Position numbers and translations under genes: made by a program | Origin: Polyangiaceae bacterium | GTDB taxonomy: Bacteria; Myxococcota_A; Polyangia; Polyangiales; Polyangiaceae | NCBI GenBank assembly: GCA_029261965.1 | Contig: JAJDAH010000118.1 | Span: forward strand, 1 to 64,000 | Direction: 5' to 3' | Length of the DNA stretch: 64,000 nucleotides | In this document: in pieces, positions 53,268 to 62,183 of the stretch | How positions within the stretch are numbered: the stretch's first letter is position 1 | Layout of the letters: each line of letters opens with the position of its first letter | The notes under the pieces: model-generated | The model's input: the letters and a program-made list of their open reading frames with translations, nothing else | Databases searched by the model: none | Told to the model about the DNA's origin: nothing

Positions 53268-54775
53268 CGACCGCCGGCCGGCGGCGGCCGGTTTCCTCTC
53301 GCGGGGGACGCCGCTTCCCACGTCGAGGCCAGCGTGAAGAGCCGCTCTTCGCCGAAGGACGGCGCGAGGAGCTGGAGGCCCACGGGAAGCTCCCCGCGGC
53401 CTTCTCTGTTCTTGGCGGGACGACAGGGAATCGACAGCGCGCAAATCCCGGCCAGGCTCGCGGGCAAGGTGTAGACGTCGCCGAGGTACATGGCGAGGGG
53501 ATCTGCGGACTTTTCTCCGATGGCGAACGCCGGCGTCGGCGTCGTAGGCGTGGCGATGACGTCCACGCGCCCGAAGGCCGTTTCGAAGTCTCGTCGGATG
53601 AGGGTTCGAACCTGCTGAGCTTTCTTGTAGTACGCGTCGTAGTAGCCCGCGCTCAGAACGTAGGTGCCGAGCATGATGCGACGTTTCACCTCCGGCCCGA
53701 ATCCAGCGTCGCGTGTCGCGCCGTAGAGCGCTTGCAGATCCCCGTGCGCCGGCTCGACGCGCAACCCGAAGCGCACACCGTCGAAGCGCGCGAGATTGCT
53801 CGACGCTTCCGCGGTGGCGATGATGTAGTAGGTCGCGATGCCGTAGTGCGTGTGTGGAAGCTCGATGGGCACGATCTCGCAGCCCGCTTCTTCGAGCGTG
53901 CTGATGGCTTCGCGCACGCTGGTTTCGACCTCTGGGTCGACGCCATCGCCGAAGTAGCTTTCTGGCACGCCGAGACGGAGGCGATCGAGTGGCCGGTCGC
54001 AAGCTTCTTCGTATCGGCCGACTGGGACTCGGGCTGCCGTCGAATCGCGTGGGTCGGCCCCCGCAATGACTTCGAGCACCCGCGCCGAGCTTCGCACATC
54101 GCGAGTAATCGGCCCGACTTGGTCCAAGCTCGAAGCGAATGCCACGAGACCGTGGCGCGAGACGCGCCCGTAGGTTGGCTTCACGCCCACGACTCCCGAT
54201 AACGCCGAGGGTTGTCGGATCGAGCCGCCGGTGTCGCTGCCGAGAGAAACGGGGACGAGTCCCGCAGCAACGGCAGCCGCGCTGCCGCCGCTCGAGCCTC
54301 CGGTGATGCGGGTGGGATCCCACGGGTTCTTGACGGGCCCGAACGCGCTGTTTTCGTTGGAGGAGCCCATGGCGAACTCGTCCATGTTGGTCTTGCCGAC
54401 CAAAACAGCGTCGGCGTTCCGCAGCCGCGAGGTCACGGTGGCGTCGTAGGGCGAGCGCCATCCGGTCTTCTGGCTCACCCCGTCGCGCGTGAGAATCTTG
54501 GACGCGCACGTCGTAGGCGAGTCGATGGTGCAAAGTGCGTCTTTGAGGGCGACAGGAACGCCCGCCATGGCACCGAGCCGCTCTCCTCTTGCCCGGCGCT
54601 GGTCGATCTCGCGAGCGGTTTCGAGGGCCACGTCGTCGGCAACGTGGAGGAAAGCGTTGAGATCCTCCCGACCTCGAATCGCCTCGAGGCTGGCTCGGGT
54701 GACCGCCTCCGCGGACCATTCCCCGTCACGTACGTGGTCGGCGATTTCGGAGGCGGGTACGCCGAGATCGATCAT
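53264..54775 (-). CDS. gatA: Asp/Glu-tRNA amidotransferase subunit A
   Basis: 503 residues of the amidase-signature family. The Ser-cisSer-Lys triad is K78 ('VALKDA'), S161 ('GGSSGGS') and S185 ('DTGGSIRQPS'). GatA hydrolyses glutamine and channels ammonia to GatB, which converts Glu-tRNA(Gln) or Asp-tRNA(Asn). The ATG overlaps the gatC stop as ATGA. gatB is not in the window. Confidence 0.96.
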   Translation of the reverse strand: MIDLGVPASEIADHVRDGEWSAEAVTRASLEAIRGREDLNAFLHVADDVALETAREIDQRRARGERLGAMAGVPVALKDALCTIDSPTTCASKILTRDGVSQKTGWRSPYDATVTSRLRNADAVLVGKTNMDEFAMGSSNENSAFGPVKNPWDPTRITGGSSGGSAAAVAAGLVPVSLGSDTGGSIRQPSALSGVVGVKPTYGRVSRHGLVAFASSLDQVGPITRDVRSSARVLEVIAGADPRDSTAARVPVGRYEEACDRPLDRLRLGVPESYFGDGVDPEVETSVREAISTLEEAGCEIVPIELPHTHYGIATYYIIATAEASSNLARFDGVRFGLRVEPAHGDLQALYGATRDAGFGPEVKRRIMLGTYVLSAGYYDAYYKKAQQVRTLIRRDFETAFGRVDVIATPTTPTPAFAIGEKSADPLAMYLGDVYTLPASLAGICALSIPCRPAKNREGRGELPVGLQLLAPSFGEERLFTLASTWEAASPARGNRPPPAGGR

Positions 54776-55065
54776 CCTTCGTCCACAAACGAGGGGACCG
54801 CGAACCCGCCCTCGTTCTCGCGCGGTGCCTCGGCGAACACCGTGTCGTGGTCGAGTCCGATGGAGACCTCGTCGTCCCGCGTCGGCAGTTGCTCGACGGT
54901 GATGTGTGCGGTCGGCGGAACGCCTTCCGTCGGTACGGTCGACAACTCGTCGATGTACTCGATGATTTCGGTGAGATCGCGGGCCAAAGACACGACTTCG
55001 GCGTCGTCGAGCTCGAGCCGAGCGAGCTTCGCCACGTGCAAGACGGCCGCGGTCGTTATCTTCAT
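54772..55065 (-). CDS. gatC: Asp/Glu-tRNA amidotransferase subunit C
   Basis: 97 residues, 'VLHVAKLARLELDDAEVV' and 'IIEYIDELSTVPTEGVPPTAH', the typical GatC small subunit that wraps GatA and GatB. It leads the gatC-gatA-GNAT operon and has the normal length. Confidence 0.95.
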   Translation of the reverse strand: MKITTAAVLHVAKLARLELDDAEVVSLARDLTEIIEYIDELSTVPTEGVPPTAHITVEQLPTRDDEVSIGLDHDTVFAEAPRENEGGFAVPSFVDEG

Positions 55066-55152
55066 GGTCGAGCGCGCGCTAATCTACCCGTTTACCGCTG
55101 CGATTCACGGTGAAATGCCCGCGATTGCTCGGGCGTCTGGTAGAAGACCGGA

Positions 55153-55626
55153 ATGTTCCGGGACGCGGGCGTGCCCCTGCGGTTGAACCAGGGCCAATGG
55201 GGGCCACCCCCCGGCGGTCCACCTGGCGCGCCCTACGGCGGAGGAGCTGGCGGATTTGCGCCCGCCCCGCCTCCGCCACCGCCTCCAGGTGGCGCGCCGC
55301 CGCCGCCGAAGCCCGTCACGGGAAGCCCGCAGACCATGGCGATGTACGCTGCCACTCTCGATCCGAGCACCGGACTGCCGCAGGGAGAGAGACCGCCGGC
55401 GAGCACTGCAGCCATGATCGCCCTCGTTTGTGGGATTTTGCTCTGCTTGGGCCCACTCACTGGAACGCCGGCGGTGATTGCCGGCTATCTCGGAATGGCG
55501 GCGGCGAAGAAGAATCCGGGCGACGTAGGGGGCGGAACCCTGGCGATGATCGGGCTCGGGCTCGGGGTTCTGAATCTGCTGGGCTCGTTGCTCGTCCTGA
55601 TCATTCTCGCCTTCTCGGCGCTTTGA
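55153..55626 (+). CDS. Pro/Gly-rich DUF4190 membrane protein
   Basis: 157 residues: a Pro/Gly-rich, disordered N-terminus with a run of seven Pro, then a two-helix DUF4190-type membrane domain ('STAAMIALVCGILLCLGPLTGTPAVIAGYLG', then 'GTLAMIGLGLGVLNLLGSLLVLIIL'; shown as short pieces). The N-terminus could bind SH3-like or WW-like domains or simply be a spacer. Divergent from gatC by 87 bp. Confidence 0.8.
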   Translation: MFRDAGVPLRLNQGQWGPPPGGPPGAPYGGGAGGFAPAPPPPPPPGGAPPPPKPVTGSPQTMAMYAATLDPSTGLPQGERPPASTAAMIALVCGILLCLGPLTGTPAVIAGYLGMAAAKKNPGDVGGGTLAMIGLGLGVLNLLGSLLVLIILAFSAL

Positions 55627-55739
55627 GCTTTTTGCGCAACCGGCGGGTGCCAGCGACCGAATAGCGGGCTCAAACCACGTTCTCGACGTGGTCGGCCGTG
55701 CCGGATACCCTGGGCATCCGCGCCGCGGATGGAGACGTG

Positions 55740-57632
55740 ATGAGCGAGTCGCAGCGCGAGTTTCATGACGGCGAGCTGATAGGCGGGACCCGCTATCAGG
55801 TCGTCAGCATGATCGGTGCTGGTGGCATGGGGTGCGTCTACCTCGTCGAGCACACCGAGCTCGGCAAGCACTTCGTCCTGAAGTCGCTCCTTCGCGAGCT
55901 CGCCGGCCGTAAGGATCTCGTCGCGCGCCTGCGCAACGAGTGGCGCGCGCTGGCCAAGCTCGAGCACCCGAACATCGTCAACGTGACTGACGCGGGAACC
56001 AGCGATGGCGGCGTCCCGTTCTACGTGATGGAGCGTCTGGACGGATGCACTCTCGGTCAAAAGCTTCGCGCCGCTGGGAGACTTCTGGTTCCCGACGCCA
56101 TCGATGTGGCCGTTGGCGTGCTCGACGGGCTGAGTGCGGCTCACGACATTGGGATCGTGCACCGAGACGTCAAACCCCCGAACATCTTCGTCATGGCGAA
56201 CGGCAGCGTGAAGTTGCTCGATTTCGGCATCGCCAAGGTGCTGGACCGTGACGCGGCGAAGATTACCGGTCGCGGGCTCGCTGTTGGCACGCCGCGCTAT
56301 ATGTCCCCCGAACAGGCGCGCGGGGAGAGGGTGGACGGTCGCGTCGATCTTTATGCGACTGGTCTCATCCTGTTCGAGATGATCGCCGGTCGGGGGCCTT
56401 TCGACGGCACCCGCGACGCCAACGAGTTGCTGCTGGCGCAAATCGGCACGCCGGCGCCGGCGCTCTCGTCTGTGGCGCCGGGCGTGGCCCGCGAGCTCGA
56501 CGGACTCTTGCATCGACTCCTCTCGAAAGATCCGCGCGATCGGCCGCAAACCGCCCGCTCCGTCGCCAACGAGCTTCTGGCCCTGCGCGCACGGTATCGA
56601 CGACAACCGGCAGCGACCGACGCTCCTACTCCACGGGTGGACTTCGACGCACGAACTGAAGGCGCCGAATTTCCCCCGGCGGCGCGAGTGAGTGGCTCGC
56701 CGACAGCCACCACTGCCGTCGACGGCCGGGGCTCGTCACCGGATGCTCTTTCGGGTCCTACGCCCTCGACGGCCCCACACACGCCCTCGGCGAGCTTCCA
56801 CGACGCGACTGACACTTTCGCCGACACACCAAGCACGGCTCACGATCTAGCCGACGGTGCTGCTGGTTCCACAGCCACGGCGATCGAGGGGCGCGCGGAA
56901 CGTTCGCCGCCGAAGGCTGCCGCCCTCGCGGGATCGTCGTCGGATGGGGCTGCCTCGACTTTTCCGACCGAAGACGTCCGCTCCACGGTTTCTGAGCGCG
57001 GTCCGACCAGCAGCGGCCCCGGGCTGCACGACCGAACCCTTCGCCTCGACGAGCTGACCCGAAACGAAACCGCGCCGACGCACACCGCCATTTCCAACAC
57101 CCCGACCGGTGAAACACCGCCTCCGGTCGCACCGTTCGAGACACCGATGCCGAAGCCCGGCCGGTCGGCGTCAGGAGCGAAGAAGCTCGTCGTCGCGGCC
57201 GGAGCGGCCGCGGTCTTCGTTTTTCTCGGCGGGATCACTTGGGCTTTCTGGCCCGATCACGAGCGGGCTGAGGCCAGTGCGCAGGCGGCGGCGCCCGCCG
57301 CCGGGACCGCATCCTTGCCGGCTAGCTCACTGCCGGCCCCGCCGAGCGCTGCCCCGATCGCCGCGCGCTCCGCAGCCGCCCAGCTGCCATCGGCGCCCTC
57401 CGAGCCGCCCTCAGCTAGCTCCGAAGCGGCCTCCGCGGCCTCCGCTCCGCCCCGGGATTTGTCCACGGATACCCGGGCACCTCCGAAAAAAGCCGTAATT
57501 TCAGGCACAAAGCCGAGTTCGACTAAAACCACCTCGGCGACCCCGCGGGTGCCGCGGGCCGCGCCGCCCCCGCCGGCGGCAAAAAAGCCCCAAAAGCCTT
57601 CCCCGACGCTTCTGCCCGGGTCGGGACTCTGA
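55740..57632 (+). CDS. Membrane-anchored Ser/Thr protein kinase
   Basis: 630 residues: kinase domain 15-290 with loop 'GAGGMG', K48, catalytic D143 in '[11 protein letters not shown]' and D161 in DFG. A Ser/Thr/Pro-rich juxtamembrane segment (about 295-470) is followed by one transmembrane helix near 485-505 ('[19 protein letters not shown]') and a Pro/Ala/Ser periplasmic tail with no sensor domain. GGAG precedes the ATG at 55740. It may phosphorylate cytosolic targets; no partner is encoded next to it apart from rpsB downstream. Confidence 0.92.
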   Translation: MSESQREFHDGELIGGTRYQVVSMIGAGGMGCVYLVEHTELGKHFVLKSLLRELAGRKDLVARLRNEWRALAKLEHPNIVNVTDAGTSDGGVPFYVMERLDGCTLGQKLRAAGRLLVPDAIDVAVGVLDGLSAAHDIGIVHRDVKPPNIFVMANGSVKLLDFGIAKVLDRDAAKITGRGLAVGTPRYMSPEQARGERVDGRVDLYATGLILFEMIAGRGPFDGTRDANELLLAQIGTPAPALSSVAPGVARELDGLLHRLLSKDPRDRPQTARSVANELLALRARYRRQPAATDAPTPRVDFDARTEGAEFPPAARVSGSPTATTAVDGRGSSPDALSGPTPSTAPHTPSASFHDATDTFADTPSTAHDLADGAAGSTATAIEGRAERSPPKAAALAGSSSDGAASTFPTEDVRSTVSERGPTSSGPGLHDRTLRLDELTRNETAPTHTAISNTPTGETPPPVAPFETPMPKPGRSASGAKKLVVAAGAAAVFVFLGGITWAFWPDHERAEASAQAAAPAAGTASLPASSLPAPPSAAPIAARSAAAQLPSAPSEPPSASSEAASAASAPPRDLSTDTRAPPKKAVISGTKPSSTKTTSATPRVPRAAPPPPAAKKPQKPSPTLLPGSGL

Positions 57633-57814
57633 CTTTACTGGACGAAGGTCATCCCGTAGATTCCCGGCCCTTCAAACAATCGTCGGGTCTTCGAGCTTCG
57701 GAGGCGCGGCAATACAACACACGCCCCGCGCGCGAACGTCGTGTCCGGTGCTTCGGAAAATCCGAAGTTGGTACGACGGCGGGGCGGCGGAATAACCGAA
57801 AGGAGCAGCGCAAC
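57633..57814 (+). promoter_or_regulatory. rpsB: rpsB leader and putative promoter
   Basis: TTTACT (57634-57639) and TAGATT (57657-57662), 17 bp apart, could form the rpsB promoter just behind the kinase stop. The leader of about 145 nt contains a strong hairpin CTTCGGA-AAA-TCCGAAG (57751-57767). Since rpsB leaders are autoregulatory in other bacteria, this hairpin is a candidate S2-binding element. AAAGGAG lies before the ATG. Confidence 0.4.
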
Positions 57815-58732
57815 ATGACCGATACTTCAACCCCCGTCGAAGGGGAGGTGACGCCTGTGGAGGCGCCTCAGCCTCCTGCGGCCGAAGCGGTTCCCGCCGA
57901 GCCCGCCGTGCCGGCTGTGCCGGCTGAAGAGCCCGAGCCTCCGCCGCGCCCGCCGCGCGATCCTGCGGCCCCCGTCACGGTTCGCGAGCTATTCGAGGCT
58001 GGCGTGCACTTTGGTCATCAGACCAAGCGGTGGAATCCGAAGATGCGCCCGTACCTCTACGGCTCGCGCAACGGTATCCACATCATCGACCTCGACCAAA
58101 CCGTGCAATTGTTCAAGAAGGCGTTTTCGTTCGTGCACGAGACTGCCAGTCGCGGCGGGCACGTATTGTTCGTTGGTACCAAGCGACAGGCACAGGACAT
58201 CGTGCGCGCCGAAGCGAAGCGCTCGGGAATGTACTTCGTGACCAATCGTTGGCTCGGCGGCACGCTCACGAACTTCCGAACGATCAAACAAGGGCTCGAC
58301 CGATTGCGCACTCTGGAGCGCATTCGTGAAGATGGAACCTACGACCAGCTTCCGAAAAAGGAAGTCAGCTCGCTCGAGAAGGAGAGGGACCGCCTAGAAC
58401 GCTACATCGGTGGTCTCAAGGGGATGGGCTCCTTGCCGCAGGCAGTGTTCATCATCGATCCCGCTCAGGAACTGATCGCCGTGAACGAAGCACGCAAGCT
58501 CGCGGTTCCGATCGTTGCGATAACGGATTCGAACTGCAATCCCGACGTGATCGACTACGTGATCCCCGGCAATGACGACGCCATCAGGTCGATCCGCTTG
58601 ATCACCGAGGTGGTCTCGGACGCCTGTGCGCAGGGCGCTGCGCGTCGCAAGGACCAACTTCAAGGTCGCGAACGTGAGCAAGGTGGTCGTGGTGGGCCCG
58701 GTGGCCCCGAAACGATCGTCTATCGCCGATAG
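57815..58732 (+). CDS. rpsB: 30S ribosomal protein S2 with N-terminal extension
   Basis: 305 residues. S2 homology begins at about residue 54 ('[24 protein letters not shown]') and runs to about 280; the signature '[14 protein letters not shown]'-type region is present. The first 53 residues are Pro/Ala/Glu/Val-rich and not part of usual S2. The upstream in-frame ATG at 57815 with AAAGGAG supports this start. It pairs with tsf as in most bacteria. Confidence 0.95.
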   Translation: MTDTSTPVEGEVTPVEAPQPPAAEAVPAEPAVPAVPAEEPEPPPRPPRDPAAPVTVRELFEAGVHFGHQTKRWNPKMRPYLYGSRNGIHIIDLDQTVQLFKKAFSFVHETASRGGHVLFVGTKRQAQDIVRAEAKRSGMYFVTNRWLGGTLTNFRTIKQGLDRLRTLERIREDGTYDQLPKKEVSSLEKERDRLERYIGGLKGMGSLPQAVFIIDPAQELIAVNEARKLAVPIVAITDSNCNPDVIDYVIPGNDDAIRSIRLITEVVSDACAQGAARRKDQLQGREREQGGRGGPGGPETIVYRR

Positions 58733-58806
58733 TCCAACGCAAAAACAGAGACTGACTAGGCGCGCGGTGGCTACCGGCGGCGCGTCGTTAGATTCCGAGG
58801 AAGCCA

Positions 58807-59736
58807 ATGGCAAAAGTGACGATGCAACAAGTCAAGGAACTGCGTGAGCGCACGCAGGCAGGCTTGAACGACTGCAAGGGAGCCCTCGACGAAGCCGAGG
58901 GGGACATGGAGAAAGCCGTCGAGGTCATCCTGAAGAAGGGCCTCGCCAAGAGCGCGAAGCGGGCCGGCGCGATCGCCGCCGAAGGCGAGGTCGCTACGCG
59001 AGTTGCGTCGGACGGAACCAGCGCTGTCATCGCCGAAGTGAACATCCAGACCGACTTCGCCGCGCGCAACGAGGATTTCAAGAAGTTCGTCCAAGACGTG
59101 CTCGAGGTGGCATCAGGTGCGAGCGCAGGCGAGGACCTCGGCCCCCGAGCGTTTCCCGGGGGCGGGACGCTCGAAGAAGCTCGCCAGAAGCTCGTAGCGA
59201 GACTCGGCGAGAACATCACGGTCCGTCGCTGGGCGAAGGTCGAGCTCGCGGGCGAAGGCAAAATTCACGACTACGTCCACATGGGCGGAAAGATGGGAGC
59301 GCTCATCGTGGCCAAAGTGGGCTCTGGCGCGGCGCTATCGAAATCCGCGTTCGGAAAGTTCGTCGAAGAAACCGCGATGCAGGTCGTAGCAACGGCGCCG
59401 CTCTATATCGACGAATCAGACGTCCCGGACTCCGCCAAGGCCAAGCAGCGCGAGATCTTCGCCGCCCAGCTCAAAGAGGAGGGCAAAGTGCCCGAGGAGC
59501 GCTGGCCGAAGGTTCTCGATGGCAAGGTCGGAAAGTGGATGAAAGAGGTCTGCCTTCTCGACCAGCCCTCGGTCATCGAGAGCAACAAGAGCGTGGACGC
59601 GGTCCGCGCTGATGCGAGCAAAGCTCTGGAGACCGAGGTCACCGTCAGCGAATTCGTTCGCTATGAGCGCGGTGAGGGTATCGAGAAGCCGAAGGACGAT
59701 TTCGCGGCAGAAGCCGCCAAAATGAGCCAGACCTGA
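58807..59736 (+). CDS. tsf: Elongation factor Ts
   Basis: 309 residues; 'VKELRERTQAGLNDCKGALDEA' and the EF-Tu contact 'NIQTDFAARNEDF' are present. It exchanges GDP on EF-Tu. The 74-bp gap to rpsB contains no clear terminator, so the genes are cotranscribed. Confidence 0.97.
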   Translation: MAKVTMQQVKELRERTQAGLNDCKGALDEAEGDMEKAVEVILKKGLAKSAKRAGAIAAEGEVATRVASDGTSAVIAEVNIQTDFAARNEDFKKFVQDVLEVASGASAGEDLGPRAFPGGGTLEEARQKLVARLGENITVRRWAKVELAGEGKIHDYVHMGGKMGALIVAKVGSGAALSKSAFGKFVEETAMQVVATAPLYIDESDVPDSAKAKQREIFAAQLKEEGKVPEERWPKVLDGKVGKWMKEVCLLDQPSVIESNKSVDAVRADASKALETEVTVSEFVRYERGEGIEKPKDDFAAEAAKMSQT

Positions 59737-59766
59737 GCCGGGAGCTCGGCCCCGGTTGGGCGGAGC

Positions 59767-61107
59767 TTGAAGACGGCGAGCTCGCGGCGCAACGAACGGG
59801 TGCAAGTGGGGTCACTAGAAGCCAAAATCGCCTCGAAGGAGGCCCGCGTGGTCGTGATGGGGATCGGCTACGTCGGGCTACCGCTCGTCGTCGAGTTCGC
59901 GCGCGCCGGGTTCCGAGTCACCGGCTACGATCGGGACCCGGAGAAGGTGCGACTCCTGAACGCTGGCCAGTCGTACATCGGGGATGTCGAGCAGAGCGAC
60001 ATCTCTCCCCACGTCTCCTGCGGGCGGCTCGACGCCAGCGACGACCCCACTGTGCTGGCGGAGGCCGACGCCGTCGTGGTTTGCGTGCCGACACCGCTCA
60101 ACAAGACGAAGGACCCGGACATCCGCTTCATCGTCGACGCCACGGACACCATCTCGCGCCACCAACATCCCGGCATGGTCGTCGTCCTGGAATCGACGAC
60201 CTATCCCGGCACGACGAACGAAGTGCTCGTTCCGAAGTTGACCGAAAACGGAATGACCTTGGGTCAAGACGTGTTCGTCGCGTTCTCTCCCGAGCGCGTC
60301 GACCCGGGCAACGAAAAATACAAGACCCACAACACGCCCAAAGTGCTTGGTGGTGCCACCCCGAGATGCCTCGAAGTTGCCACGGCGTTGTACTCGCACA
60401 TCATCCAGAACCTGGTCCCCGTGTCGTCGCCGGAGGCCGCGGAGATGGTGAAGCTGCTCGAGAACACGTTTCGCGCCGTGAACATCGGCCTCGTCAACGA
60501 GATCGCGATGATGAGCCGGCGGCTCGGCATCGATCCGTTCGAAGTGATTCGGGCCGCTGCCACGAAACCTTTCGGGTTCATGCCGTTCTATCCCGGTCCG
60601 GGTCTCGGCGGCCATTGCATCCCCATCGACCCACTCTATCTCTCGTGGAAGCTTCGGAGCTTGAAGTATCAGGCCCGGTTCATCGACCTCGCGGATGCGA
60701 TCAACAGCAGCATGCCGGGCTACGTCGTCGAACGAATTGCCGATGCGCTCAACAGCGACGGAAGAGCCGTCAAGGGCTCCGAGCTGCTCATCGCTGGCGT
60801 CGCCTACAAACGCGACGTGAGCGACGTCCGGGAATCGCCGGCGCTCGACATCATCTCGAGGCTGCTCGAGCGGGGGGCACTGATTTCCTACGTGGATCCG
60901 CACGTGCCGGACGTGAACGAGCACGGGATCGAGCTCGCGAGCGTTCCGCTCGACGTCGACTTCGGCAGCTACGACGCTGTGGTCGTGATCACCGACCACA
61001 GCGCCTTCGACCGAGAGAGAATGCTCCGGCAGGCGAAGATCATCGTTGATACACGCGACATTTTTCGTGGCGTCGAGGGGGACCGTTCGAAGCTCCACGG
61101 TCTCTGA
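59767..61107 (+). CDS. UDP-N-acetylhexosamine 6-dehydrogenase-like
   Basis: 446 residues of the nucleotide-sugar dehydrogenase family (WbpA/WbpO/TviB type). N-terminal Rossmann 'MGIGYVGLPL', catalytic Cys in 'GLGGHCIPIDP', conserved 'LENTFRAVNIGLVNE' and C-terminal 'GVAYKRDVSDVRESPAL'. It oxidises C6 of UDP-GlcNAc or related sugars for O-antigen or capsule units. TTG at 59767 or GTG at 59803 starts it. It is 30 bp after tsf and may reflect a new operon. Confidence 0.92.
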   Translation: MKTASSRRNERVQVGSLEAKIASKEARVVVMGIGYVGLPLVVEFARAGFRVTGYDRDPEKVRLLNAGQSYIGDVEQSDISPHVSCGRLDASDDPTVLAEADAVVVCVPTPLNKTKDPDIRFIVDATDTISRHQHPGMVVVLESTTYPGTTNEVLVPKLTENGMTLGQDVFVAFSPERVDPGNEKYKTHNTPKVLGGATPRCLEVATALYSHIIQNLVPVSSPEAAEMVKLLENTFRAVNIGLVNEIAMMSRRLGIDPFEVIRAAATKPFGFMPFYPGPGLGGHCIPIDPLYLSWKLRSLKYQARFIDLADAINSSMPGYVVERIADALNSDGRAVKGSELLIAGVAYKRDVSDVRESPALDIISRLLERGALISYVDPHVPDVNEHGIELASVPLDVDFGSYDAVVVITDHSAFDRERMLRQAKIIVDTRDIFRGVEGDRSKLHGL

Positions 61108-61120
61108 CGTCCACCGAGGA

Positions 61121-62086
61121 TCATCGAGAAAAGTGCGGTGCTATCGCCTCGAGAACTCGCTCATGGCACCGCCCGTGGCTGGCTACGACGCCTCGGTTCG
61201 AGCGCAGCGTTTTGCCGAGCGAGAAGTCCAGCGGGCGCCCGTCGATGTCAGTCACACGTCCACCGGCTTCTCCGACGATGAGCGCTCCTGCGGCGTGGTC
61301 CCAAATTTTTTCTTCGTAGCCCGGTCTCGTCGGCAAACGCCAGTAGACGTCGGCGTTGCCCCGCGCGACTGCCGCGTACTTGGCCTGGCTGTCGATCCGA
61401 ACCGCCGTGGCGCGTATTTCGAGCGACTCGCGCAGCTCCCGGGACACGTCGTGTCGCGAGTGTCCGGACTCGACGGATTCGCAAATTCGGAGGTCCGAGG
61501 TCGTTTCGGTTTTCGACACGCCGACGGGCGTCCCAGTCGAAACGTCCAGAGCCGATTGAAAAACTCCGCCAGCGCGTCGGGCCCAGAGCACGGCACCGCT
61601 GCCCGGCGCCGCGGCGTCGAGCGAGAGGCTCGGGCACCCGAGCACGCCGATCACCGGCACACCGCCTTCGATTTTCGCCAACGCCACCGCGTATTGCTCA
61701 CCGCGCAGAAATCCCTTGGTCCCGTCGATCGGATCGAGAACCCAGAACGATTCGGCCGGACTGCCAGTGCCGATGTCGATGAGCTCGAGCGTCGCCTCGG
61801 TGGTTTCCCCAATCGCGTCGGCGATCCTGTCGAGGATTGCAGCATTGGACTCGACGCGGAGCTCGGCCGATCCCTCTTCCGCGACCAGGGCGAGTCGTTT
61901 CATGTGGCACGAAAGCGACCGGGCCACGACCGCCTGCGAAGCGAAGTCGGCGATGGTGACGGGGCTCTTGTCCGACTTGTCGAGCTTGCCCAGATCCGAG
62001 GACCGGGCCACGGCCAGGCATACCTTCGACGCGTCGCGGACGGCTTCGATCGCCCATTCGAGGTCGTCGCTTCCAGAGGGGTTCAT
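61121..62086 (-). CDS. 3'(2'),5'-bisphosphate nucleotidase (HAL2-like)
   Basis: 321 residues of the inositol-monophosphatase superfamily. Metal motif 'DPIDGTKGF' and 'AEEGSAELR' upstream, with 'IWDHAAGALIVGEAGGRVTD' near the end. It probably converts PAP to AMP, or acts on inositol phosphate. It is divergent from the O-antigen ligase gene. Confidence 0.9.
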   Translation of the reverse strand: MNPSGSDDLEWAIEAVRDASKVCLAVARSSDLGKLDKSDKSPVTIADFASQAVVARSLSCHMKRLALVAEEGSAELRVESNAAILDRIADAIGETTEATLELIDIGTGSPAESFWVLDPIDGTKGFLRGEQYAVALAKIEGGVPVIGVLGCPSLSLDAAAPGSGAVLWARRAGGVFQSALDVSTGTPVGVSKTETTSDLRICESVESGHSRHDVSRELRESLEIRATAVRIDSQAKYAAVARGNADVYWRLPTRPGYEEKIWDHAAGALIVGEAGGRVTDIDGRPLDFSLGKTLRSNRGVVASHGRCHERVLEAIAPHFSR

Positions 62087-62183
62087 CAGTTTTGTGGTGC
62101 TCGACAGCCGGCGTTCGTCCAGTGGGCGGCGACTCGCTTAGCACGGTTCGGCTCGCCGAAGGTAAGCTCTCGGGGAGATCGCG
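62087..62183. promoter_or_regulatory. Divergent intergenic region
   Basis: 97 bp between the HAL2-like gene (minus) and the O-antigen ligase gene (plus). A GGGGAG Shine-Dalgarno lies just before the GTG at 62184. No reliable promoter is visible. Confidence 0.35.

Noticed and set aside
53602-53612. GGGTTCGAACC, similar to a tRNA T-arm
   Set aside because: It lies within gatA; no acceptor stem, D-arm or anticodon stem can be placed around it.
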